From NCBI GenBank assembly GCA_964511405.1, contig CAZEFK010000186.1:1-14392 (forward strand): a DNA stretch of 14,392 nucleotides. The letters are read 5' to 3'. The translations under genes and the position numbers were made by a program. The DNA is from CAZEFK01 sp964511405. Its GTDB lineage: Bacteria > Pseudomonadota > Alphaproteobacteria > Elsterales > Elsteraceae. Of the stretch, positions 6,535 to 13,881 are shown piece by piece. The notes under the pieces are model-generated. The model was given only the letters and a program-made list of their open reading frames with translations. It was not told the origin of the DNA and searched no databases. Each line of letters starts with the position of its first letter. Within the stretch, counting starts at the first letter, position 1.

Positions 6535-8643
6535 TCAGCGCCAGGTGATGTGAACAACCTCGGCCAAGTCGATTCCCGGCACGGTGACAGTTACTTGGCC
6601 GTCCGCCATCGCGGCGTCGGCGACCTGCCCGGCGACCAGCAGCCGCGCCGCCGCGACCGACCGCGCCGCCGGCACCGCCACCGAGACCTGGTGGCGGCCG
6701 ACCGGGAAGATGTCGCGCGTCGGCCCCTTCAGCATCATGGGGTTGGTCAGGTTGTGCAGGGCGACGACCATCCCGTCGCGGCCCGTGCGCACGGCGATGT
6801 CGAGCACCGACCGGCCCGTGACCTCGACCGCCGGGCGCTTGCCCAATGCCCAGCGCACCGTATTGGCGATCAGGCGCTGGTGGTCGGCGGCCAGCACCTC
6901 CCAGAAGATGCTGCCGATGTTCCAGGGAATGTAGGCGGTGCGGCCGCCGCCCGGATGCCGGCGCGCCACCAGCGCGGCGCCGGTCGGCGCCGCGCGGGCG
7001 TAGACCTCCTCCATCGGCAGGTCCGGGAAGTCGGGCACGTAGAGGAACGGGACCTCGGTATCGGCGGCGGCCTCGACCGCGATCAAAGAGGTGCCGCCGA
7101 TGATGCGCGCTGCGCCCTCATAGCCCTCGGCGATCGGGTGGCTGCCGGCGATCGCGACATAGCTGTTCTGGACCGGCCCGCGCGTCGGCGCGGCCAGGCG
7201 GACACCCAGCAGCTCGCCGAGCCCCAGGCCGCCCCGTGGGCGGTTGGCCTCGTCGCGGGTCGCGGTCTCGAAGGCGGCGACGAGGCTGCCGCCACGCGCC
7301 GCATAGTCCGACAGCATGGCGCATTGGGCATCGGACAGGCAGGTCGAGTTGGCCAGGATCACGACCTTGAAGCCGTCCAGCCGCGCCGGCGTCATGGCCT
7401 GGTCCGACAGCATCTCGAAGGGCAGCTTGGCCTCGACCAGCGCCTGATAGAAGCCCAGGCCGTCGGCCTCCGCCGTGGCCCGCGTCTCCGGCCCATGGTG
7501 GCGCAGGGTCGTCGCCGGATCGAGAATGGCGATTTCGGCCCACGGCGCTGTCGCGGCGAAGATCGGCTCCAGGGCCGCGTGCAGCGCGAAGCTGTCGACG
7601 ATCGGCTGGACCCAGCGCTTGTCCGCCACGACGCCGTTGAACTTCGTGAACCAGGGCAGCAGGCCTTGGACGATGCCGTCCGTCATCCAGGAGCGGATTT
7701 CCGGCCCGGTGGTGACCGCGTCCTTCCACCGGTATTTCTCCTCGGGCCCGATCGAGGTGATCAGGATCGCCGGCCGCTCGCGGAATGTCGCGCGCATGCG
7801 CTTGCCGTTGCGCCCAGCCTGCCAGATCGGCTCGGTGCCGCGTCGCCCTTGATCGTCGACGACCAGGAACGGGCAGTGCTTCTCGATCAAGTCGAGATCG
7901 AACTCCATGAGCGACACGCTGCCCATGTTGGGAATGAAGCGGCTGTGCGGCTTGATCGCCTTCATCGCGTCATCCCATTCGGCGACCAGGCGGCTCAGGG
8001 TGGTGCGCCGCCAGGCCGACCAGGCCGTCCAGGCCGGGTTGTCGGGATCGGCGTCGCGCGGCAGGTCCAATCCCGACATCAGGCGGAAGCTGGCCCGGCA
8101 GCTCTCGCAATAGCAGACGCCGTGGCCCTGCCAGCGATTGGCGAAGATCGCGTCGATGTCGTACTGACGGGTGATCTCGCGCAAGACTTCCGGCATGAAC
8201 CGGAAATTGTAGTCGCCATAGGCGCAGGTCACCCAGACGCTGGGATAGGCCCAGTGCCGCCGCCGGTTGCCGTCCTTGTCCACGGCGATCCACTCGGGAT
8301 GGGCGGCGGCGGCATCCTCATGGACGGCGTGCGGGTCGACGCGCGCCATCACGTGCAGGCCCAGGCGCCGCGCCCCGGCGACCAGGCTGCCGAAAGGATC
8401 CGTGTCGCCCAGGACCTTGCTCACATAGTGAAGCGGCACTGTCGACGGGTAGTAGGCGACGTAACCGCCGGCGCTGAGGCAGGCCGCGTTCGCCCGGCTG
8501 CGCTTGAACAGGTCGATCCAGAACTCGGGATCGAAGCGGATCGGATCATCTTCGGCCAGGGTCAGCTGGACCCAGCGCGTCGCCGACTTGTACCAGTCCG
8601 GCGTCCGCAGCTGGCCTGCGATAGGGGCGTCGGTCTGCGGCAT
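6535..8643 (-). CDS. GHL6-like putative glycoside hydrolase with trimerisation-type domain
   Basis: A 702-residue protein without signal peptide, so likely cytoplasmic. The N-terminal half (about 15-350) looks like the TIM barrel of the 'hypothetical glycosyl hydrolase 6' group. It includes HVMARVDPHAVHED (97-110), EWIAVDKDGN (117-126), and IDAIFANRWQGHG (163-175) running straight into the cysteine cluster CYCESC (177-182), a hallmark of that group. Residues about 365-480 (IAILDPATTL ... RLDGFKVVILANS) resemble the GH42 trimerisation domain. The remainder to 702 is beta-rich and closes with VVHITWR. Catalytic residues cannot be assigned safely; some relatives belong to an alpha-L-fucosidase family, which is only one possibility here. 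The start at 8643 is supported by GAGG 5 bases upstream, inside the 3' end of the binding-protein gene region (7-bp gap). It is the second gene of the operon, placed before the permeases, unlike the GH42 gene at the end. Confidence 0.78.
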   Translation of the reverse strand: MPQTDAPIAGQLRTPDWYKSATRWVQLTLAEDDPIRFDPEFWIDLFKRSRANAACLSAGGYVAYYPSTVPLHYVSKVLGDTDPFGSLVAGARRLGLHVMARVDPHAVHEDAAAAHPEWIAVDKDGNRRRHWAYPSVWVTCAYGDYNFRFMPEVLREITRQYDIDAIFANRWQGHGVCYCESCRASFRLMSGLDLPRDADPDNPAWTAWSAWRRTTLSRLVAEWDDAMKAIKPHSRFIPNMGSVSLMEFDLDLIEKHCPFLVVDDQGRRGTEPIWQAGRNGKRMRATFRERPAILITSIGPEEKYRWKDAVTTGPEIRSWMTDGIVQGLLPWFTKFNGVVADKRWVQPIVDSFALHAALEPIFAATAPWAEIAILDPATTLRHHGPETRATAEADGLGFYQALVEAKLPFEMLSDQAMTPARLDGFKVVILANSTCLSDAQCAMLSDYAARGGSLVAAFETATRDEANRPRGGLGLGELLGVRLAAPTRGPVQNSYVAIAGSHPIAEGYEGAARIIGGTSLIAVEAAADTEVPFLYVPDFPDLPMEEVYARAAPTGAALVARRHPGGGRTAYIPWNIGSIFWEVLAADHQRLIANTVRWALGKRPAVEVTGRSVLDIAVRTGRDGMVVALHNLTNPMMLKGPTRDIFPVGRHQVSVAVPAARSVAAARLLVAGQVADAAMADGQVTVTVPGIDLAEVVHITWR

Positions 8644-8650
8644 CGTTCCC

Positions 8651-10579
8651 TCAGGCCTTGAAGAACTGCTCCGGTCGCGCTGGTCCCGGGGTTGGCCAAC
8701 CGAAGGAATCGGGCATGGTCTTCGGCACATTGACCATGTTGTTCTTGACGATGCCATAGCTGTCCGGCGGCAGGCTGACCCCGAAGGTCAAGAACAGGTC
8801 GGCCGCGTTCTCCAGGATCTGGCGCATCACCTGGACCTGTTTCTTGGGATCCGCCGTCGCCAGCAGCGTCCGGTACAGCTCCTGCTGGGCCTTGATCTCG
8901 GCGGGCGGCTCGACCGCGTTGGGATTTTTCGGGTCGAGATAGTACAGCGACCATCCCGGGGCATAGAGCGAGTTGGTCGAGAACGGCACGAAATAACGCG
9001 CATCCAGCATGGCGGCGACGCCGCTGCAGGCGCCGAACTGATGCGCGGTGGCATCGAAGTCGCGGCCGCGCCGCACCCGCGTCTCCCACAGCGACCGGTC
9101 CATGCTCCGCATCTGCGCATCGATGCCGACCGCCTGGAACATCGGCACGACGAGCTGGAACATGTCGAGAAACGTCTCACGCGTCTGGTCCAGCTCGAAG
9201 ATGATCGTCACGCGCCGGCCCTTGTCGTCGAGCCGGTAGCCGTCGCCGTCCTTGTTGGGAATGATCTTGTCCAGCATGGCACTGGCGGCTTCGGGATCGT
9301 ACTGGGTGAAGTCCCTGGCCAGCCGCTCGACGTAAAGCGGATCCCCGGGCCGGATCGAAGCCTGGGCCGGCTCGCCTTCGCCCACCAGCACCGCGTCGAT
9401 CAGCGCCTGCCGGTCGACGGCGATCGACAGCGCCTGGCGGAACGCCTTGGTGTTGAACAGCCTGTTCTTCACCGGATCGGTGTGGTTGAGGTTGAGCTGG
9501 AAGACCATCACGTTGGCGGCGGTTTCCTTCAACGTGTAGAACCCGAAATTGCCCGCCGATTTGCCCGCGAACAGAACCGGCTTGTTGGCCGGGGTGGCGA
9601 TGTACTGGTCCATCGAGTCGATCTCGCCATGCAACGCCTTCAGCAGCAGGAGTTCGGGACTGGCCACCATCTGATAGACGATGCGGTCGAAATAAGGCAG
9701 CTGCGTGCCGGCCGGATCGACCTTGAAGTAGAAGGGATTGCGGACGGCGATTGCCTGCTGCGTGTTCTGTCCCGGCGCCACCGTGAACATCCAGGCGTTG
9801 AGCGTCGGCCGGTTCGGGTTCTGAAAGAACGTGTTGTCGTCCGACAAGCCGATCTCGCGCTGGAACAGGGCGATCCAACTGGCCAATCCGCGGGCTTTGG
9901 CGATCTTGTCCGCGTCGGGATTGTAGCGGATATGGAATTGCTGCAGGTAATGCTTCGGCGTCCGGGTGATTTCGTCCTGCTGCGCCCAGGCCAGGTTCTG
10001 AACGAAGAAGCCGTTCGGCGACGTGAAGACGACCTTGAAGGTCGTCTCGTCGATGACGTCAAGCCGCGCCGGCGTGCCGTTCGTATACCACCAACTATTG
10101 CCGCCGGTACTGGCATCCTTGTCGCGAAAATAGGCATCGTACCAGAATTTCACGTCCTCTGTCGTATAGGGATGGCCATCCGACCATTTGTGGCCTTTGC
10201 GCAGATGGAACGTGTATTCGGTGGCGTCGGCATTGACCTCCCAGGCCTCGGCAACGTTGGCAATCAGCCCCGACCAATCGGGATTGAAGCGGACCAGCGG
10301 CTCATAGCCCTGATAGCGCACGACCATGGACAGCGAGCCGCCGCCGACCAGCGCGTGGTTCCAGTCGCCGCCCTGGGCGCCCGGACGCTCGAACGGCGTG
10401 ATCACCAGCGGCGTGTCGGGCAGGCGCTGCGCGACCGGCGGCAGCGCGCCGCGCGCGACCTGATCCTTCAGGGCAGCCGATTCCTTGATGTCGCCGGCAT
10501 GGGCGAATTTGGTCAGGGCGAAGGCTCCGGCGATGGCAGGACCGGCCGCGATGAACGCCCTGCGGCTCATTCTCGGCAT
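8651..10579 (-). CDS. Tat-exported family 5 extracellular solute-binding protein
   Basis: A 642-residue periplasmic binding protein (SBP_bac_5 type) that captures the substrate and delivers it to the permease pair. The N-terminus has a twin-arginine motif SRRAFI (5-10), a hydrophobic stretch (about 10-24) and a likely cleavage site after AHA (26-28); no lipobox cysteine, so a soluble periplasmic protein. The mature part shows family landmarks: ANVAEAWEVNADATEYTFHLRK-like text near 105-130 (AEAWEV, YTFHLRKG), WSDGHPYTTEDVKF, and later FRQALSIAVDR. It is longer than typical DppA/OppA (about 500-540). The start at 10579 has GGAGGA (10587-10592) upstream; an in-frame ATG three codons later is possible but less well spaced. 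It is the first gene of the operon, divergent from the LacI-type gene. Family members bind peptides, opines, nickel or oligosaccharides. The glycosidase neighbours favour an oligosaccharide. Confidence 0.92.
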   Translation of the reverse strand: MPRMSRRAFIAAGPAIAGAFALTKFAHAGDIKESAALKDQVARGALPPVAQRLPDTPLVITPFERPGAQGGDWNHALVGGGSLSMVVRYQGYEPLVRFNPDWSGLIANVAEAWEVNADATEYTFHLRKGHKWSDGHPYTTEDVKFWYDAYFRDKDASTGGNSWWYTNGTPARLDVIDETTFKVVFTSPNGFFVQNLAWAQQDEITRTPKHYLQQFHIRYNPDADKIAKARGLASWIALFQREIGLSDDNTFFQNPNRPTLNAWMFTVAPGQNTQQAIAVRNPFYFKVDPAGTQLPYFDRIVYQMVASPELLLLKALHGEIDSMDQYIATPANKPVLFAGKSAGNFGFYTLKETAANVMVFQLNLNHTDPVKNRLFNTKAFRQALSIAVDRQALIDAVLVGEGEPAQASIRPGDPLYVERLARDFTQYDPEAASAMLDKIIPNKDGDGYRLDDKGRRVTIIFELDQTRETFLDMFQLVVPMFQAVGIDAQMRSMDRSLWETRVRRGRDFDATAHQFGACSGVAAMLDARYFVPFSTNSLYAPGWSLYYLDPKNPNAVEPPAEIKAQQELYRTLLATADPKKQVQVMRQILENAADLFLTFGVSLPPDSYGIVKNNMVNVPKTMPDSFGWPTPGPARPEQFFKA

Positions 10580-10657
10580 TGGTGGCTCCTCCCTTTGCCC
10601 AGCCGGTTATGGTCGGCCATGGCGATATCGACGCTCGCATGAGCACGTTTGTTAGGT

Positions 10658-10673
10658 AAAGCGTTATGTCATG
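10658..10673. repeat. Direct repeat copy 1 (candidate operator)
   Basis: AAAGCGTTATGTCATG at 10658-10673 matches the second copy (10728-10742) except for one inserted G and two substitutions; the last seven bases, TGTCATG, are identical. It includes TAAAGCGTTA (10657-10666), a near-palindrome with one mismatched pair and a central GC, which resembles LacI-family half-site spacing. The site lies about 80 bases upstream of the binding-protein start codon. Confidence 0.45.
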
Positions 10674-10678
10674 GTTCG

Positions 10679-10698
10679 GCCTTGGCAGCCGCCAAGGC
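10679..10698. repeat. Perfect 8-bp inverted repeat
   Basis: GCCTTGGC (10679-10686) and GCCAAGGC (10691-10698) are exact reverse complements separated by AGCC. This is the strongest dyad in the intergenic region and lies between the two direct-repeat copies. It could be an operator for a second regulator or a hairpin in a leader RNA. No T-tract follows on either strand, which argues against a terminator. Confidence 0.6.
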
Positions 10699-10710
10699 GG
10701 CTCATCTACT
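10682..10710 (+). promoter_or_regulatory. Candidate promoter A for the LacI-type gene
   Basis: TTGGCA (10682-10687, five of six matches to TTGACA) and TCTACT (10705-10710, four of six to TATAAT) are separated by 17 bp. The -35 box would lie inside the inverted repeat, and transcription would begin upstream of direct repeat copy 2, allowing autorepression. A competing pair further downstream is listed separately. Confidence 0.3.
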
Positions 10711-10727
10711 GGACGAAATGCGTCTGC

Positions 10728-10742
10728 AAACGATTTGTCATG
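10728..10742. repeat. Direct repeat copy 2 (candidate operator)
   Basis: AAACGATTTGTCATG at 10728-10742 repeats copy 1 in the same orientation, about 70 bp away. With two bases more on the left it contains CAAACGATTTG (10727-10737), a clean CAAA/TTTG inverted repeat around CGA. The longer stretch TGCAAACGATTTGTCA has TG..AA....TT..CA dyad symmetry. A LacI-family dimer could bind such a site; it lies about 50 bases before the regulator's start codon. Confidence 0.45.
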
Positions 10743-10764
10743 AGTTATGGGGCGGTGTTAGAAG
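10735..10764 (+). promoter_or_regulatory. Candidate promoter B for the LacI-type gene
   Basis: TTGTCA (10735-10740) and TAGAAG (10759-10764) form a five-of-six and four-of-six match to the -35 and -10 consensus with an 18-bp spacer. The -35 overlaps direct repeat copy 2, so a repressor there would shut its own gene. The expected transcript would start about 20 bases before the ATG. Confidence 0.3.
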
Positions 10765-10791
10765 GCACCGAACCTGGAGACAAGAGCCAAG

Positions 10792-11844
10792 ATGGCAAGG
10801 GTTACGCTGGCAACCATCGCGCAACGCACCGGCCTATCGAAGTTCGCAGTGTCGCGCTCGCTGTCCGGGAAAGCCGGCGTATCCGAAGAGACGCGCCGCC
10901 GGGTACAGGAGATCGCCGCCGAATTGGGCTATGCGCGTCCGGCCGCGGAGGCCGAAGCCCCCGCCCTGGGGGTGATCTTCCACGATCCCGACCTGGTCAA
11001 CAGCGAGCTGTATTTTCTGATCCAGAACGGGGCGCAGCTCGAGGCGCAACGGCTGGGCTACCGCCTCAGCATCCGCTGGTCCGATCACCCGGACGAGATC
11101 CATGGCATCGTGCGGTCCTGCAACGGCGCCATTCTGGTTGGACCGCACCGGCGAGAAAGCCTCGACAGCGCCCAAGCCCTCGGCAAGCCGATCGTCCGGC
11201 AAGGCTGGCTCGATCCGCTGGAGCAAGCGGACTATGTCGGCGGGACCGATCACGAGGGCGGTGCGGCGGTCGCCAAGTACCTCCTGGCCCTCGGCCATCG
11301 CGACATCGCCTATGTGCATGGCGTGCCGGGCTATCGCGGGCGCCTGGAGCGCCTTTACGGATTGCGGGAAGTCCTCGAGACATGCCGCGACGCCCGGCTG
11401 CGCGAAATGAAGTTCGACGTGGAAATGCGGTTCACCGAGCATCTGCGCGCCGCGCAGGCGGAAGACTTCTTTCCGACGGCCTTCTTCTGTGCGCATGACG
11501 GCCTGGCGCTCACGGTCGTTTCGGAACTGTTGGCGCTCGGATACCGCATCCCCGAAGATGTGTCGGTCGTCGGCTTCGGCGATTATTCGCTGGCAACGCA
11601 GGTGTTTCCGCAACTCACCACGGTCCGGGTCCATGGGCAGCAGATCGGGGCGGCCTGCGTGCGCCTGCTCGACGACCGGATCAACGGACGCATTGCACCG
11701 GGCATTGCGGTGCGGGTTCAAATCGTGGGGCGGATGGTCGAGCGCGCATCCTGCGGTCCGACCCGCGGCGCGCCGATGACCGAGGCTGCGCAACCGCGCC
11801 GCCGCCGGGTCAGGCCGCGCGTGCCCGCAACTCCGCCTCAATGA
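10792..11844 (+). CDS. LacI-family transcriptional repressor
   Basis: A 350-residue DNA-binding regulator. The N-terminal helix-turn-helix TLATIAQRTGLSKFAVSRSL (5-24) and the hinge region (GVSEETRRRVQEIAAELGYARP, about 29-50) are classic LacI features. The periplasmic-binding-like sugar-sensing domain follows from about 58 and includes FFCAHDGLALTVVSELLALG (231-250) and IPEDVSVVGFGDY (253-265), ending LTTVRV near 275-280. The recognition helix has KFAVSRS instead of the common YQTVSR type, so its operator may be non-standard. The start at 10792 fits the family N-terminus; GGAGA (10776-10780) or AAGAG (10782-10786) may serve as ribosome-binding site. It is divergent from the glycosidase/transport operon, which it very likely represses until an imported sugar or breakdown product binds. 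The last 24 residues (about 327-350) are an Arg/Pro-rich tail beyond the usual family end, partly overlapping the opposing gene. Confidence 0.93.
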   Translation: MARVTLATIAQRTGLSKFAVSRSLSGKAGVSEETRRRVQEIAAELGYARPAAEAEAPALGVIFHDPDLVNSELYFLIQNGAQLEAQRLGYRLSIRWSDHPDEIHGIVRSCNGAILVGPHRRESLDSAQALGKPIVRQGWLDPLEQADYVGGTDHEGGAAVAKYLLALGHRDIAYVHGVPGYRGRLERLYGLREVLETCRDARLREMKFDVEMRFTEHLRAAQAEDFFPTAFFCAHDGLALTVVSELLALGYRIPEDVSVVGFGDYSLATQVFPQLTTVRVHGQQIGAACVRLLDDRINGRIAPGIAVRVQIVGRMVERASCGPTRGAPMTEAAQPRRRRVRPRVPATPPQ

Positions 11845-12910
11845 GGGTCAGCCCCAGGCCGGGGGCGTCGGTCAGGCGGAACAGCCCGCCTTGCGGCCGC
11901 GGCGGATTGGCGAACACCGCATGGGTGCGCGGCGACGGGTCGTTCCATTCGCAGGGCTTGGTCGCGTGCAGCTGGACGGCGGCCACATGCAGGCTGGCCT
12001 GGTGGCCGATGGTCGGCTGGGTCTGGTGCGGCACCAGCTCGACGCCGTGGGCGTGGGCCAGCGCCGCGCAGCGCAGGAGGCCGGTGATGCCGCCCATCTT
12101 GACGATGTCGGGCTGGATCATGCGCACCCCGGCTTCGATCAGCTGGACCAGCCCCGGCAGCGTGTAGGTCTGCTCGCCGGCCGACACCGTGATGTCCAGC
12201 TTGGCTGCGACCTCGCCCATGGCGCCGACATGGTAGTGCTGGACGGGCTCCTCGAACCACCAATAGCCCAGCTCTTCCAGGGCGCGGCCGACCCGGATGG
12301 CGCCGCCGGTCGAGTAGCCGTTGTTGGCATCGAACGCCAGCGGAAAGCCGGCGCCGACCAGGGCGCGCACCGCGCGCGCCTTGGCGAGGTCGCCGGGGAT
12401 GTCGGCGTCGAGCCGGGTGCGGTCGTTGTCGAACCGGATCTTGACCGCCGCCGGCCTGTCCTCCAGCCGGGTCTCGACCGTCCGCACCACCTCGTCGACC
12501 GTGCGCTCGCCATTGCCGCCGATCGAGGCGTAGAAGGGCAGGTCGGTGCGCCAGGCGCCCCCCGCCAGCTTGTAGATCGGCTGGCCCAGCAGCTGCCCCT
12601 TCAAGTCCCACAGCGCGATGTCCAGGGCGGCGAGCGCACCGGTCAGGGCACCCTCGGGCCCGAGCTTGACCAAGCGGTGCAGCAGCCGGTCCTGGATCAC
12701 CGCATGGTCCAGTGGGTCGGCGCCGACGATCGCCGGCGCCACGTCCTGCTCCAGGATGCCCAGCGAGGCCAGGCCGCCCTGCATCGGCGAGGCCTCGCCC
12801 AGGCCGCAGCGGCCGTCGTCCGTCCACACTTTGAGGAAGGCGCTGCCCTGGGCCGGCTTGTCGCCCGGGCTCCAGCGCACGCGGACGGTCTCGATATGGC
12901 TGATCTTCAT
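11810..12910 (-). CDS. Mandelate-racemase-subgroup enolase-superfamily enzyme (putative acid-sugar dehydratase)
   Basis: A 366-residue cytoplasmic enzyme expected to abstract a proton alpha to a carboxylate with Mg2+, most often dehydrating an aldonic or aldaric acid. The N-terminal capping domain starts MKISHIETVRVRW. The barrel carries KIR (157-159), metal ligands D194 (FDANNGY), E220 (WWFEEP) and E246 (SAGEQ), then D268 (QPDIVK) and H295 (VPHQ), the Asp-His base dyad of the mandelate racemase subgroup. E321 (CEWND) may be the electrophilic residue. Lysine at the D268 position would indicate the muconate-lactonising/dipeptide-epimerase subgroup, so that is disfavoured. The start ATG overlaps the upstream ATPase stop (ATGA), with GGAAG 7 bases before it. 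It ends 35 bp inside the convergent LacI-type gene. Its exact substrate is unknown; the R in KIR, instead of the commoner second lysine, limits comparison with mandelate racemase itself. Confidence 0.9.
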   Translation of the reverse strand: MKISHIETVRVRWSPGDKPAQGSAFLKVWTDDGRCGLGEASPMQGGLASLGILEQDVAPAIVGADPLDHAVIQDRLLHRLVKLGPEGALTGALAALDIALWDLKGQLLGQPIYKLAGGAWRTDLPFYASIGGNGERTVDEVVRTVETRLEDRPAAVKIRFDNDRTRLDADIPGDLAKARAVRALVGAGFPLAFDANNGYSTGGAIRVGRALEELGYWWFEEPVQHYHVGAMGEVAAKLDITVSAGEQTYTLPGLVQLIEAGVRMIQPDIVKMGGITGLLRCAALAHAHGVELVPHQTQPTIGHQASLHVAAVQLHATKPCEWNDPSPRTHAVFANPPRPQGGLFRLTDAPGLGLTLIEAELRARAA

Positions 12911-13877
12911 GGGCAGGCTTCCGCAGGGCTGGAGATCGGGAAGGGACGCGCGAAATGGCAGGCGGCCCAGTGGCCGGGCGCCGTTTCGCGCAAGTCGGGC
13001 GCTTCGGTGCGGCACCGGGCGGCGGCGATCGGGCAGCGGGTGTGGAACCGGCAGCCCGCCGGCATCGCCAGCGGGCTCGGCACGTCGCCGGTCAAGATGA
13101 TCCGGTTGCGCCGGGCCTCGGGGTCGGGCTCCGGCGCCGCCGACAGCAGCGCCTGGGTGTAGGGATGGTGCGGGGCCGCGAACAGCCGGGCCTTGGGCGC
13201 CAGCTCGACGATGGCGCCCAGATACATGACCGCGACGCGGTGGGCGATGTGATGCACCACGCCCAGGTCGTGGGCGACGAACAGATAGGCGACCCCGAGC
13301 TGGTCCTGCAGGTCCTGCAGCAGATTGATCACCTGGCTCTGCACCGAGACGTCCAGGGCCGAGACCGGTTCGTCGGCGACCACCAGCTTGGGCCCGACGG
13401 CGATCGCCCGGGCGATGCCGATGCGCTGGCGCTGCCCGCCCGAAACCTGGTGCGGGAAGCGCCCGGCGTGCTCCGCGGTCAGGCCGACCATCTCCAGGAG
13501 CTCGACCACGCGGTCGCGCAAGCGCCGGCGGTCGGGGCAGACGCAGTGGACCTCCAGCGGCTCGGCGATGATGTCCTGGACCGGCAGCCGCGGATTGAGC
13601 GAGGCGTAGGGGTCCTGGAACACGATCTGCAGGTCGCGCCGGCGCGCCCGCATGGCCTTGGGCGACAAACGCAGCAGGTCCTCGCCCTCGAACAGCACCC
13701 GGCCGCTGGTCGGTGCCAGCAGGCGCAGCAGCAGCCGCGCCGTGGTCGACTTGCCGCAGCCGGATTCGCCGACCAGCGCGAGGGTCTCGCCGGCCGCGAT
13801 CGCGAACGACACGCCGTCGACCGCCCGCACGCCGGTCGCGAACTGCTTGACCAGGCGATCGGCGGACAGCAGCGCCG

Positions 13878-13881
<4 letters not shown>
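12907..13881 (-). CDS. Opp/Dpp-type ABC importer ATPase, DppF/OppF-like
   Basis: A 324-residue ATPase of a second oligopeptide-type importer. Walker A GESGCGKS (38-45), Q-loop Q89 (VFQDPYASLNPR), signature VSGGQRQR (146-153), Walker B LVVADE (166-171) and switch H204 are intact. The C-terminal extension has HPYTQALL (239-246) and the cysteines C277, C283, C290 and C308 in GCRFHTRCP..C..C arrangement, known in relatives to bind an iron-sulphur cluster. The start is a GTG at 13881 that overlaps the stop of the upstream ATPase gene as GTGA. No Shine-Dalgarno sequence is visible, so translation is probably coupled. It is followed by the enolase-type gene with a 4-bp overlap, so enzyme and transporter are co-expressed. 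Confidence 0.94.

Larger units (their letters stand above)
10580..10791. promoter_or_regulatory. Divergent control region between transport operon and LacI-type gene
   Basis: These 212 bases contain the start signals of both the minus-strand operon and the plus-strand regulator, plus three symmetric or repeated elements described separately. The operon's promoter is not obvious. On the minus strand CATAAC (within 10663-10668) matches TATAAT at four positions but lacks a good -35 at normal spacing. It overlaps the first direct repeat, so repressor bound there could block the operon. No reading frame with coding character fits here. Confidence 0.7.

Noticed and set aside
5899..8661. A 920-codon plus-strand open frame opposite the permease and GHL6-like genes
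   Set aside because: It spans several real minus-strand genes and their junctions, lacks motifs, and has the low-complexity antisense composition (many RR, DR, QR, HR pairs).
8504..10642. A 712-codon plus-strand open frame opposite the binding-protein gene
   Set aside because: It is antisense to a gene with a clear signal peptide, family motifs and ribosome-binding site; no protein features of its own are visible.
11810..12910. Dipeptide epimerase, suggested by the neighbouring 'peptide' ABC transporter
   Set aside because: The enzyme has Asp268 and His295, the mandelate racemase dyad, where dipeptide epimerases have a catalytic lysine at the sixth barrel strand.
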